Positions 34,451 through 43,567 are shown, counted from the first letter of the stretch. The stretch: 64,000 nucleotides of DNA from Ascarosepion bandense (GCA_037127315.1 JBBBDQ010001454.1:1526501-1590500), one strand, 5' to 3'. Numbers and translations: made by a program. Notes: generated by a model not told the origin, from the letters alone.

Positions 34451-34451
34451 T
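34404..34451. repeat. (ATT)n microsatellite
   Basis: About 15 ATT triplets. Confidence 0.95.
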
Positions 34452-34744
34452 AGGGGTAATACTAGTATTAGTAGTAGGAAAAATGAAGGGTTTTGACTAA
34501 GTATAGATAATATTACAAAATTATTGAGAAGATTAAAATGGGTGAGTTTTTCTAACTATATATGTTCTGTGCTCATGAGTACAATCTTTACTATCTTAGT
34601 GATGAGTTTCCTGAGATTTTTGTAATGTATTTATCAGTACTTTTAATTATTCCAAGTTCTCCTGTTATTGGAAGTGTGGTCGTGTTTAAATGCTACATTC
34701 TAAGGAAGTCGGAGAATGGATATTTTGGCTTAGAAAACAGAAAA
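34452..34744 (-). mobile_element. RLE-element C-terminal fragment bordered by the ATT array
   Basis: The minus strand reads FKHDHTSNNR in one frame and TTLPITGELGIIKSTDKYIT KISGNSSLR in another, matching the xxVPVIVGELGMIKxGxxxxIxxIPGNPSLR block of the intact copy at 47.8 kb. Its 3' side ends in TAGTAGGA-type triplets and the ATT array. Confidence 0.7.
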
Positions 34745-34985
34745 TGGCTATTAATGTTACATTTATATTTTTAGATACTGTAGATGACTTGGAAGTGACA
34801 AACCAGAGGAGTGTTCCACGGCGAAAAAAAACATAAGAACAGAAGTTACGTTTACATCTATTTCGATAGTAAAACAGCGAGACCTAGTTGCCAATCAAGT
34901 AGAGCACTTAAATTCACACTGTCAATGCTTCAAAGATGAAAGCTCATAAAAGATTGACATGAAAATATTTATAGAAAAGTCATAG
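34745..34985 (-). mobile_element. LINE-B fragment
   Basis: On the minus strand 'TTGGCAACTAGGTCTCGCTG' (34880-34899) and the CAGTCAxCTxCAGTAT block (34770-34785) match the RLATRSxxFTVK and post-SLP segments of LINE-B. No 3' tail is preserved. Confidence 0.65.
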
Positions 34986-35127
34986 TGAATACAACTCACG
35001 GCATTGAGAAGTATATTTATTATTATTATTATTATTTAGTAGTAGTAATAGTATCAGTATTCTTTTTAATTATTTTCGATTCTCCTATTATTATTATTGG
35101 AATAGTGGTTCTGTTATTATTATTCGA
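34986..35127 (-). mobile_element. Short RLE-element module between ATT arrays
   Basis: The minus strand reads TTIPIIIIGESKIIKKNTDT ITTTK, the same ~25-residue block found at 37117-37235 and 34640-34700. It is bordered by (AAT)n on its downstream side (35017-35035). Confidence 0.65.
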
Positions 35128-35432
35128 TTTCTGTTATAGTCACACTACCTACCAAGTCTACGGGAAGACCTAAAGCAGGTAGTGGTGTGTTCTTATGGTT
35201 ACGGTTGATAATTTCTTTTTCTAGCGTTACATGGACAAAGTTTTTCTTAGTGTGTGAGCTGTACTTATCAAGACATTTATGGTAAATCTCTTAAGCTGGT
35301 ATTTAAGGAATTATTTCATTTGTGTTGTTTTGTTCCTTTTTTTATTATTCCAAGCGCACCTACTATCACTGGTACTATTCTGGTTTGCAATTTCCATAAT
35401 TTTTCTATTTTGGTTTTCAGGTCTGTATAGTT
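35128..35432 (-). mobile_element. RLE-element 3' end: last coding residues plus 3' UTR
   Basis: The minus strand from an (AAT)n junction at 35433-35456 reads LKTKIEKLWKLQTRIVPVIV, GALGIIKKGTKQH, frame-shifted SLRDL and a 3' UTR 'CACCACTACCTGCTTTAGGT...GTAGACTTGGTAGG'. That UTR is nearly identical to 48020-48065 downstream of the intact copy. The shared UTR proves the two are one subfamily. Confidence 0.85.
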
Positions 35433-35623
35433 TATTATTATTATTATTATTATTTCCTTTGATTTCTGTTGAAGACTCATTTCTTTCCGGGTCCTAACCA
35501 GAGACGTATTGAAATAACAAGAAATGATTACTGTAGAAATAATGATAGCAATAATAATTACTAAAAGTACTAGTCGTAGTAGGAGTAATCAGAGCATTAA
35601 TACGCAAAAGTTATTGCAGCAGC

Positions 35624-35660
<37 letters not shown>
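35433..35660. repeat. Two (ATT)n arrays flanking a short AAT-rich core
   Basis: Arrays lie at 35433-35456 and 35624-35660. The core includes CTTTCCGGGTCCTAACCAGA and AATAATGATAGCAATAATAATTAC blocks that recur at 37286-37370. Confidence 0.85.
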
Positions 35661-35662
<2 letters not shown>

Positions 35663-36550
35663 ATAACTTTCTTCTCGTTATTTTTAATTACTGTAATCAT
35701 TGCCGACTTCTTTCTTAATTTGATGACTTGCTTCTTTACATTTTTAGGGTTTCATTCTCGTCTTTTTCTACTTTCTTTCAATTTTATTCTGTGATTTACT
35801 GGGACAAAGAATTCTTTGTTCGATTTTTATTCTTTTTTGTACCTTTTCATTTCTATTGATAATAAGTCTTTTGCAATTGTTCTTTCCTATCAAATCAACT
35901 GGTTTAGCATTTAATCGTCCCTGTAATTCATTCTGCTACCATTATGGAATAATTCAGTAAGGCTTCTGTACAGTAGCATTTCACATTCTATATGTAATTG
36001 ATCTATTGTATTTCTGCCTGAGAGGATTTGTTTTACTTTATCGAATATGTAACATCTACATTCCCATAGCCATCAGAAACGATTTTTTGATGTTATTTGT
36101 ATTTCTTCATTACTTCTGACTTAATCTTTTACCTCTTTTAAAGTTATATTTTTTTATTTGTTGTTGATAGAATCTACTATTTTATTCGGATCTAGTTAAC
36201 TGCATCAGAAAGAAGCAACATTTGGTTTCACCTATGAACAATCTTTATGATTATGAAGATACGAAATAGAGAGGTAGTCAAAGAGATAATTAAAAACATA
36301 GATAGAAGACAGCGAGATATATTCCATGCGTGTAATGTAAACTTTACTAGGGCATAGATTTTTATGCGTAGGGTGGAAGACAAATGTGTTACCCTCATCT
36401 TTGGTAAAGACCACCTCTTAAATCATCCTGATTAATTACTTCATCCTCATCCTGAATATTACTTCATCCTTAATCACAAACAGAGGCAAATATGTAACTA
36501 TTTTTAGAGAATCAGAGCAGGAATTAGACAGATAAATAGATTCATTTTTA
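35661..36550. other. No recognised element
   Basis: AT-rich sequence; no ORF or repeat recognised. Confidence 0.5.
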
Positions 36551-36552
36551 AA

Positions 36553-37025
36553 TGTTTCAGCCCAAGCAAGGTAACAGTGTCACTGAGATGCAAAGGCTTT
36601 TTTAGAGTGAAAGAAACAAAAGCTTTAGTAAGGAGAAAGAACAATAAAAGAGCAAGTTTCAAGAAAACAGGAAAATAAGATTAGTTATTTGTTCTTAAAA
36701 ATTGAATATGGTGATTGGTATTTCATTTAATTTTTTTAATACTGTAGGTGACTGGGAAGCGAAAAGCCAGAAGTCATTACTCTGTTCTCTTGTATCTATT
36801 TTTGACTTAATATGTTGTTAACCTTACCACCGTGTTTCGAGGTATCATTTCGTGGTCCCATTACCGGTCCACATCAATAAGAATAGAAGTTATGATTTAA
36901 ATCTAACTAGTTCAATAGTAAAATCGTGAGACCTAATTGCTAATCTAGATAAACGCTTAAATTAATACAGTCAAGTTTCCAAAGAGCAAAGCTCACCAGA
37001 ACAATTACTATGCAAATATTTAGAG
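36553..37025 (-). mobile_element. LINE-B C-terminus and tail, decayed
   Basis: The 3' terminal motif (CCCAAGCAAGGTAACAGTGT on the plus strand) lies at 36560-36580. The GxCTTCCCAGTCACCTACAGT block is at 36740-36765 and the TTAGCAATTAGGTCTCACGA block at 36925-36945, in LINE-B order on the minus strand. Confidence 0.75.
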
Positions 37026-37059
37026 AACAGAGTGAAGACAAATCAGGTCGCGGAGAAAT

Positions 37060-37084
37060 ATTCTTCTTCTTCTTCTTCTTCTTC

Positions 37085-37115
<31 letters not shown>

Positions 37116-37116
37116 T
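37060..37116. repeat. (TTC)n then (ATT)n arrays
   Basis: About 9 TTC triplets (37060-37086) followed by about 10 ATT triplets. Confidence 0.93.
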
Positions 37117-37268
37117 ACTATTTAGTTGTAGTAGGAGTAAAAGAATTCTTTTTAATCACTCCCAGTGCTCCTATTATTATTGGAATTGTGGTCGTGTTTA
37201 AATGCCACATTCTTGAACGTCTTTTCATTTTAAAGGATATTATTATTATTATTATTATTATTATTTGA
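37117..37268 (-). mobile_element. RLE-element module bounded on both sides by (AAT)n
   Basis: The minus strand reads RMWHLNTTTIPIIIGALGVI KKNSF, equivalent to KMWKLKTRVVPVIVGELGMI KN of the intact copy, between triplet arrays at 37087-37116 and 37240-37265. Confidence 0.75.
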
Positions 37269-37375
37269 AATTTCTTATGTATATTAATTTTCTTCCGGGT
37301 CCCAACCAGACATCTATAGAAATAACAATACACAATCTGTGTAAAAATAATGATAACAATAATAATTACTAACGT

Positions 37376-37925
37376 TCGGAAGTGTTCTAAGACGGAAAGT
37401 GCGACACAGAGATCCGAAGGCGAATTGGCACGGCAAAGGACGCTGTCCAGAAGCTGAGTATAGGATTAAGAGACAGGAAAATTTCACTAGAAACAAAGAA
37501 AAGAGTACTGGATTGCTATGTGATGTCAGTTATTCAATATCATCAAAGCAGAAGGAAAAACTTGAAGTAACTGAAATGTGGTCCTACAGAAGGATGAACC
37601 GAGCATGTGAGCAATGGTGATGTTTTGGAAATGATGGGAACGAAACGGAAATTAATACTGAGCATCGGGAAAAGATAGCTAAAGTTCCTGGGACATGCAA
37701 TGAGGAAGGAGGGCTTGGAGAACCTGATACTAACAGGCCAGATAGAGGGGAAAAGAGACAAAGAAAAGCAGCGGATAACATATTTGAAAGGGCCTGAGCA
37801 GGTGGATGACAGAATGGGTGTTATGTAGTGTAACAGGAGAAAGCGTGCTAAGAGCCATCAAGGATAGGGAGACGTGGAATGCCATGACCGCCTACGTCCT
37901 GAAAGGACAAGGCACATAGAAGAAG
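37376..37925 (+). mobile_element. LINE-A: ORF2 C-terminus to 3' end
   Basis: Decayed frames give KDAVQKLSIGLRDRKISLET, KKRVLDCYVMSVIQY, VEMWxYRRM-like sequence, SNGDVLEMMGTKRKLILSIG, LKFLGHAMRKEGLENLILTG, a KRDKExQR stretch, LSRWMTEWVLCSVTGESVLR AIKDRE, and the terminal TAYVLKGQGT stop. The TAG stop (37918-37920) runs straight into an AGAAGA-type tail with no 3' UTR. At least four frame changes are present. Confidence 0.88.
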
Positions 37926-38039
37926 AAGTACTACTAGTATAAAAAATGCTAGGCTAATAGTCAAGTGTTGATAACATTGGTTAACAGGATATATGGTGCC
38001 AAGAAACAAAACACGTTTTTCAGTTAATTTGATAGTGTT

Positions 38040-38327
38040 GATTCAGAAGTTGTGGTGCAGTGGATATCGGCTCGGAACAAGAAATCAGGGAGCCGAGTTC
38101 GAATTCCAGTTGAATTACTTGCATTCACTAACGCGCAACTACTCTTGGGAAAGGTGTTAATCCTTCTCTTTCCTCAAGTTATGGGTTAACTAAGTCTATA
38201 GAACAGTTTGGGTTCTATAGACTTGGCTGGCAATCTGTCTACAGCAGAAAGCCATGGCAACCTACTGCGGAATAATCTTCTGCCAAGTCAGTCATGTCCC
38301 TTTCGAGACATGATTGCCCAAGTGTGA
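38040..38327 (+). mobile_element. SINE-1 copy, 3'-truncated at a LINE-A junction
   Basis: Head GTGGTGCAGTGGATATCGGC (A-box), GAGCCGAGTTCGAATTCC (B-box) and full body are present. The terminal hairpin CATGTCCC-TTTC-GAGACATG is kept. It ends at GCCCAAGTGTG without the usual CTTAACTGACTG and continues directly into LINE-A sequence. Confidence 0.93.
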
Positions 38328-38480
38328 AAGCAACGCAATGCTTGATGGGCTTGAGCAAATGGATGGCAGAGCGGGTTTTGGGAGGCGTAATAGAAGAACG
38401 CTTGTTAAGAGCTACTAGGGATAGGGAGATGTAGAAAGCCATGATTGTCTGCGTCCTGAAGGGACACGGCACATAGAAGA
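38328..38480 (+). mobile_element. LINE-A 3' end fused to SINE-1
   Basis: Reads QRNA then LMGLSKWMAERVLGGVIEER, LLRATRDREM, stop, KAMIVCVLKGHGT, stop TAG (38473-38475), then an AAGAAG-rich tail. It is the same terminus as 37850-37925. The exact SINE/LINE junction without spacer suggests the SINE inserted here or a template switch. Confidence 0.85.
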
Positions 38481-38714
38481 AGAAAATAAAGAAGAATAGC
38501 AGATGAATTTTTGGCTTAAGGGATTAAAAGAAGAAATACAAGAATTCTATCAAAGCTAAGAAATACAAGTGACCTATAAATAAATAAATACTGAAAAGAA
38601 TAACAAATTATTTTATAATCTAGGGTCTTTTTATTGAAATATTCCAAATACCACATATTTACATTAACGTTCTTTTTTGTCTAGCGCATTAAGATTCGAG
38701 TAAGCATATTGCTT

Positions 38715-38970
38715 GCATGGAGGTTTGAACTTGTGCGGCATATATACAGGTTTAAACTTGTATGGCATCTACGGGGGTTGGAACTTGTGTGGCAACTACG
38801 GGGTTTGAACTTGCGCAGCATCTATGGGGGTGTGAACTTGTGTGGCATCTTTGGGGTTTAAATTTTTCTAGCATCTATGGGTGTTTGAAATTTGTGGCAT
38901 GTCTGGGGATTTGAACTTGTATGGCATCATAGGGGTTTGGACTTGTGCGGCATCTATGGTGGTTTTAACT
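38715..38970. repeat. Minisatellite, 28-30-bp unit, ~9 copies
   Basis: The degenerate unit GGGGTTTGAACTTGTGTGGC plus ATCTAT recurs without interruption. Copies differ at several positions and by 1-2 bases in length. Confidence 0.93.
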
Positions 38971-39129
38971 CACTTCAAGCGTAATCTAAGACTACAAGCT
39001 TACTTATGTTTCATTCCACAAAAATCTTATATTAATAATATTTAAGTTAATATTATTATAGCTCCATCTTTTATGCTAACGTCCTAAATAGAGAAGTCCT
39101 AATAAAGGAAGATGTGCCTCTCGACATAA

Positions 39130-39201
39130 ATAAAATCTGGATTCGAACTACTCTTATTGCTGTCTTATAAAGTGTTTGGTTAGCCATTAGGCTACAGGAG
39201 A
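39130..39201 (-). mobile_element. tRNA-like SINE head (fourth family)
   Basis: On the minus strand, TGTAGCCTAATGGCTAA fits the A-box and AGTTCGAATCC fits the B-box at tRNA spacing over 72 bases. The ends do not form an acceptor stem, so a functional tRNA is unlikely. Confidence 0.6.
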
Positions 39202-39519
39202 TTGTCATGTTAAAAGTAAGGTTCGATTACCTAATCAAGGAATGGGCATCGCTTGGTGAATCATTTTTTAAAAATCTACATCACATAACTATTTTCATAC
39301 CCCAAATCGTAAACATAGATTTCCTATTAGTCTGCCATTATTTTTATTTCTATAAACGTTATTTTTAGTGAAGACACGTGTTGATATCCCTATTTTCATT
39401 TCCATCTTTATTCTGTTGTTTTTTTTTTTGTTTAGCAGCATATGTATGGGTTATTTAATGCCGAAATTTAGATCTTTTGTCCGCAATTCTATTTTTTTTT
39501 AATAATGATTTTAGTGAGA

Positions 39520-39666
39520 CATGTTTTACTAGCTAACCCATATTTGAGGAGAAGAGCTAGATTCATACATTTCCAAATGGTATCTGTGCGTAATTTAATG
39601 TAACAAACCCGACCGAAATTGGAATTCGGCACTTCGATTAGCAATTATTACACCACCCACACATTG
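39520..39666 (-). mobile_element. SINE-1 copy fused downstream of a 5S rRNA unit
   Basis: The minus strand follows the SINE-1 body (GTTACATTAAATTACGCACA, AxATACCATTTGGAAATGTA, CTTCTCCTCAAATATGGGTT). A shortened head begins GTGGTGTAATAATTGC. The 3' third is missing. Only about three bases separate it from the 5S unit at 39667. Confidence 0.78.
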
Positions 39667-39785
39667 AAGTCTGCAAAACCTTGTATTCCCAAGCGATCAC
39701 CCATTTAAGTACTGGTCAAGCTCGACGTAGCTTAATTTCGGTGATCATACAGGAATCGGTGTTTCATCATGATGTGGCCGTAAGC
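39667..39785 (-). rRNA. Near full-length 5S rRNA-derived sequence (pseudogene or SINE head)
   Basis: A 119-base minus-strand segment is collinear with metazoan 5S rRNA (~120 nt). It starts GCTTACGGCCACATCATGAT and contains AACACCGATTCC and GATCACCGAAATTAAGCTAC (A-box region). Then come GACCAGTACTTAAATGGGTG (C-box region) and GGGAATACAAGG before the GCAGACTT end. It carries a dozen or more substitutions from usual 5S. Being fused to SINE-1, it is more likely a retroposed 5S head than a functional gene. Confidence 0.82.
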
Positions 39786-40399
39786 TTTTCGCTTTTAGGG
39801 ATTTATTAAAAGACAAAGAGAACGCTTGAAAAAGCGGTAATGTATCTGATAATAAAATGAAATCCCTCGACTATCACTGTTCTTTATTTGATTTCCTGAC
39901 AGAAAAGCATAAAATCCAATTTTGTTTTAAATGAAGCACATATTGCAAGTAATAAAATAATTTAACAGACTGTTTTTCTTTTTTATTTGTTTGCCACTTA
40001 TTTCCGTTTATAGCAGTGGATGTGCGGGTTAAGAGATCGGTGAGCAAAAAAATTAATCAATCTGTGCTGTGTTTCAAACAAGAAACACTAAAAATTCCCC
40101 GTTACTGAGCTCGTCATCAAACTCCACAAAATAGGGGCAAATATGTATATATAAACCTCTCATAGTGTGCACAGACGTCAGTAAAATCTTTGTAGATAAT
40201 GTACAGATGTAGTTAATAGTTGCATTCATGTTCTTTTCGCAGTGAAGCATCCTGCTAAAAAGTGTCTGTTTTATTGAGAAAATTCACAAGTAAAAAAAAA
40301 AAAGAAAAAACTTTTTGATCAAAAGTAATAATTTTTGTCTGAATTTCTGGGATAAGAAGTCATCATTATTTACACTATTTACATTTGAACTATCTCATT
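39786..40399. other. No recognised element
   Basis: AT-rich sequence between two repeats; no motif recognised. Confidence 0.5.
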
Positions 40400-40831
40400 T
40401 TTGCTGTAGTTATGACAACGATTCGGTTGTTGTGTCCTCTTTATCCTTGATCAGGTGTATATCGATCTGGGTAACCTAATTCTGAACTGAACCTTTATTT
40501 AAAGGAACTAGACAGTTTTTGTCCCATTGCCCATATCTGGTGATATCTCGTCTAATTCTTTTTTGAATATTAGTGCCGAAATAATTGCCAATTCAATCCC
40601 TGGATCAGGCAGTGTGTAACTTAGTGGAAATAGGCGAGCAATAACGGAGTATTATTAAAAATATGAACTAGACGAGATGTCCCTAGGTATTGGCAGTGAA
40701 ACTAGTACAGTCTACAACGTTTATTAAAGGAAAGGATCATTTGGGAGTTCTCTGCAGGTTACTCGGATTATTATACAACTGATGAAGCTCGGAGGACACA
40801 AAAACCAAACCGTTTTGATAACGACAGCAAA
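40400..40831. mobile_element. Large foldback: ~190-bp imperfect inverted arms with hammerhead-like motifs at both ends
   Basis: The left arm (40400-40590) and the reverse complement of the right arm (40640-40831) share TTTGCTGTxGTTAT, GTGTCCTC, GTAACCT, CCxTTxxTTTAA, ATCTCGTCTA and CGxxATxATTGCC-type blocks in order. Each outer end holds a CTGATxA...ACC(G)AAxC motif reading inward-to-outward (plus strand at 40768, minus strand near 40455). The ~50-base loop has a B-box-like CAATTCAATCCC. The architecture resembles 9350-9651. It could be an inverted pair of terminal repeats of a Penelope-like or retrozyme-like element. Confidence 0.65.
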
Positions 40832-41077
40832 GATTAGGATTCTATTATTTAAAATAAGGGTTATCTTAAATTCTTAGATTAAAATAATGTAAATAATAAT
40901 TACATCATAAAAATAAATTCAACAAAATTTATACACATTCGTTTAGTGGACATTAAATAATATCACTTATCATCTTTCATAAATTACCTTGACTTTCAGT
41001 TAGACCGATGTACATTCATAAGCATTTTTGTCTTTGAAAATCATGCTATAGAAATAGGAGGTATATTTATATATATA

Positions 41078-41374
41078 GGATGTGCGTTGTGGTGCATTGG
41101 ATATTGGTTTGGAACGAGAAATCGGGGAGCCGAGTTCGAATTCTAGTTAAATTCCTTGCATACACTTACGCTCAAATACCCTTAGGAAAGTTATTAATCC
41201 GTCTCTTTCATCCAGTTATGGGTTAAATAACAGAACAGATTGGGTTCTATAGTCTTGGCTGGCAACCAGTCTACCGCAGAAAGTAATCGCAACATACTGC
41301 GGGATAATCTTCTGCCCAGTCAGTCATGTCTCTTTCGAGGCATGATTCCCGAAGCATGGCACTTAACTGACTGA
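41078..41374 (+). mobile_element. SINE-1 copy, near full length
   Basis: Starts ATGTGCGTTGTGGTGCATTG, B-box GAGTTCGAATTC, complete body and 3' end CTTAACTGACTGAG, then a TA array. One mutation sits in the inner terminal hairpin (GAGGCATG). Confidence 0.95.
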
Positions 41375-41375
41375 G

Positions 41376-41380
<5 letters not shown>

Positions 41381-41436
<56 letters not shown>
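41381..41436. repeat. (TA)n then (TG)n compound microsatellite
   Basis: TA array at 41381-41409 followed by TG array to 41435, directly at a SINE-1 3' end. Confidence 0.96.
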
Positions 41437-41445
<9 letters not shown>

Positions 41446-41629
41446 TTGAGTGTATATTTATTTTACTTTACAGCTCTGTTATATTACATCAAAAACTGTT
41501 TTATTAACACCAGAAATAAATATATTTATATGTGCGGGTGTACTTGCGTGTATATCCATATATTATTAGATGTTATTATTATTATTAATATTACTTGCTT
41601 TTTGTATAATACATTAAGTGTCCGGAATG

Positions 41630-41690
41630 GTATTGGCGTCGCTACACGTGTTTCGAGTCCAAAGTTGACTTTCTTCAGGCGAATAAATTT
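41630..41690 (-). ncRNA. Hammerhead ribozyme motif, type I with minimal helix III
   Basis: On the minus strand: helix I strand TCGC, then core CTGAAGA (41672-41678). Helix II is AGTC/GACT (41667-41670 with 41656-41659). Then core GAAA (41651-41654), and helix III is A-C/G-T closing an ACGT tetraloop. The cleavage triplet is GTA (41643-41645), followed by helix I strand GCGA. All invariant core positions (CUGANGA, GAAA, NUH) are present; position 10.1/11.1 is an A-C mismatch. Hammerheads with tiny helix III are known from Penelope-like elements and retrozymes. Self-cleavage is predicted, not shown. Confidence 0.65.
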
Positions 41691-41847
41691 ATGACTTTAC
41701 GTATCGGTTCTCCATATATGAAGTCACAAATATTTTAATAATAATAATAACAATATTAAATCTACACTTTAAAGAAAACATTCACAGCTTCTCGCACTTT
41801 TTGCACCAATACCAATTTCTCTCGTAGGAACAACCCCTATTTCAGTT

Positions 41848-41868
41848 ATATATATATATATATATATA
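41848..41868. repeat. (TA)n microsatellite
   Basis: About 10 TA dinucleotides next to the second ribozyme-bearing repeat. Confidence 0.93.
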
Positions 41869-41975
41869 GTTTAGAACATATACATATTATCATTTATAAC
41901 AAATTATCATCTACTACAAAGTGTACATTTTGTTTCGACATTGAAAGGACCATGTTTCATCAGGTAATATATATA
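41869..41975 (-). ncRNA. Hammerhead ribozyme motif, type I, in a short dispersed repeat
   Basis: Minus strand: helix I strand TTAC, core CTGATGA (41957-41963), helix II ACAT/ATGT (41952-41955 with 41938-41941), core GAAA (41933-41936). Helix III is ACAAA/TTTGT (5 bp) with an 8-base loop, cleavage triplet GTA (41915-41917), helix I strand GTAG (3 Watson-Crick pairs plus a G-T). The downstream sequence to 41869 is shared with decayed copies at 44.5 and 55.6 kb, so it belongs to a mobile repeat. The canonical core makes this the strongest ribozyme candidate here. Confidence 0.75.
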
Positions 41976-42065
41976 TCATTTACATGTCTACACGCTTGTT
42001 TGTGTGTTTGTGAATATTGGGGTTACCGCTTGTATCTGAGCATATATCTTTTCTATTGTAATCAT

Positions 42066-42112
42066 TTCTTCGCAAGCAAGGCTATAAAGCCACTAAGACG
42101 AAAGCGTGAGTG
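42066..42112 (-). mobile_element. LINE-B 3' terminal fragment
   Basis: GCAAGCAAGGCTATAAAGCC followed by ACTAAGAC matches the inverted LINE-B terminus. Nothing of the ORF remains. Confidence 0.6.
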
Positions 42113-42144
42113 AATATGATAAAAATTTATAAAAATATATTAAA

Positions 42145-42152
42145 CAGAGATG

Positions 42153-42188
<36 letters not shown>

Positions 42189-42200
42189 GAGAGAGAGAGG
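42145..42200. repeat. Imperfect (GA)n/(GAGACA)n microsatellite
   Basis: GA dinucleotides interrupted by three GACA units. Confidence 0.93.
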
Positions 42201-42680
42201 AAGAGAGCAATAAAAAACAACATTATGTTTTCAGGAACTAACGACCAAAATAATTATCACTGACCATCCTCTATGCCGATACTAACTGACCAAAATGTGG
42301 CTAAGATTAAAGCATAATGCAGCTTCGAGATTGTGCACTGAAAGTACATGTTGAGACAACTAACAATGCACGATATGGTACTACAGATATCCAAATAATA
42401 TGCGACTATTGACAAGAGCAGCCCCTCCAATCGCTACCAAAAACTTCGGGTTCCCTTCAAATCAAACAGCAACAAGGGAACTAACTATAAATTAATATCA
42501 TTAAGTTGATAGGAAAAAAGGAACCGGTAAAACATATCCTAAAAATGAGGAAGGAATAAACCTCTAATCTTGTTCAGTAAAAATAAAAGGTGCACTGGCC
42601 GGGTGATAGGCGAAAGTATTATATGCAAAATGTCATATTAGAGTAATATGAATCTACTACAATTATATATTTCAAATTTA
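42201..42680. other. No recognised element
   Basis: No coding or repeat signal recognised. Confidence 0.5.
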
Positions 42681-42689
42681 TTTAAAGAT

Positions 42690-43160
42690 TTTTGCCATAT
42701 CTGGTATGGTGTTCCTGCTGTCCATTTTGAGATTCTTGACAAAATCCAAAGAAGAGTTTGAAATGCAATCAATCCAGACTTGCCATCTCGACATCAGCCA
42801 CTTTCACATCGACGTGACGGGGGTTCTCTCTGTCACTTCTATAAATATTTTCATGGCTATTTTTCTGAAGAGATGTTTCCCTGGTGCCCCGATTATATGA
42901 GTTTAAGCGTGCTACTAGATTGGCATCTAAGTCTCATCCTTTTACTGCTGAAGTGGCTAAATGTAACTGCAACTTCTACTCAGACAGTTTCTATTCTTGT
43001 GGAACTTCCTTCCGTTTACTTGCTTCCCTGATAACTGCAGTCTTCAAAAACTTAAATGCAACGTCAATCGCCATTTTCTGTTTTCTCTTTCGCTTTCACT
43101 TCGTATAAACCCCTAGATACACGTGGCATTCCCACCTTGATTTGGGGGAAATAATTAAAA
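42690..43160 (+). mobile_element. LINE-B: RT C-terminus to 3' tail
   Basis: Frames give ILDKIQRRV-like sequence at 42735, LDISHFHIDVT (the SLSHRRDVAS block), CFPGAPIICV-like and RLYEFKRATRLASKSHPFTA, EVAKCNCNFYSDSFYS, then VELPSVYLLP, AVFKNLNATSIAIFCF. The element ends CACCTTGATTTGGGGGAAAT (43134-43153). It covers more of the ORF than most copies but has several frame changes. Confidence 0.82.
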
Positions 43161-43567
43161 AATGTCTTTTTGTATCAATTAATTTCATGGTGTACTTATA
43201 CGTCTCTAGCTATCAATCGGATAAGGCAATGCAGCGAATTTCTGCAGACAAATGTCTGCTTTTCAGTCGACTTATGCTTTGATAGACGACGATATCCCAA
43301 ACTATAATGATTAATTTTTCTGCTACAGGAAGAACCCAAAACAACTTTGTGTCTTCACATAAACTATCCGGAGATTAAATACTTTGACCTCTTCGAAGTC
43401 AAATAAAAGCATTAGACATTATTACAGTCATGAGTTATGGCTTAAATGTATAAATGACATTTTCTGATATCGGAGATTTGTTTGAATTACAAATATTTCA
43501 AAATCTGGACAAATTTTGCAAGACGTTTTTAACTTTTTGATATTTTTTTTATATTTGTCATCCTCCC

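Noticed and set aside
36830..36890. Hammerhead candidate around GTGTTTCGAGG
   Set aside because: No CTGANGA core on the minus strand within range.
39130..39201. A genuine tRNA gene
   Set aside because: Both internal promoter boxes fit, but the acceptor ends do not pair and no clear anticodon arm forms.
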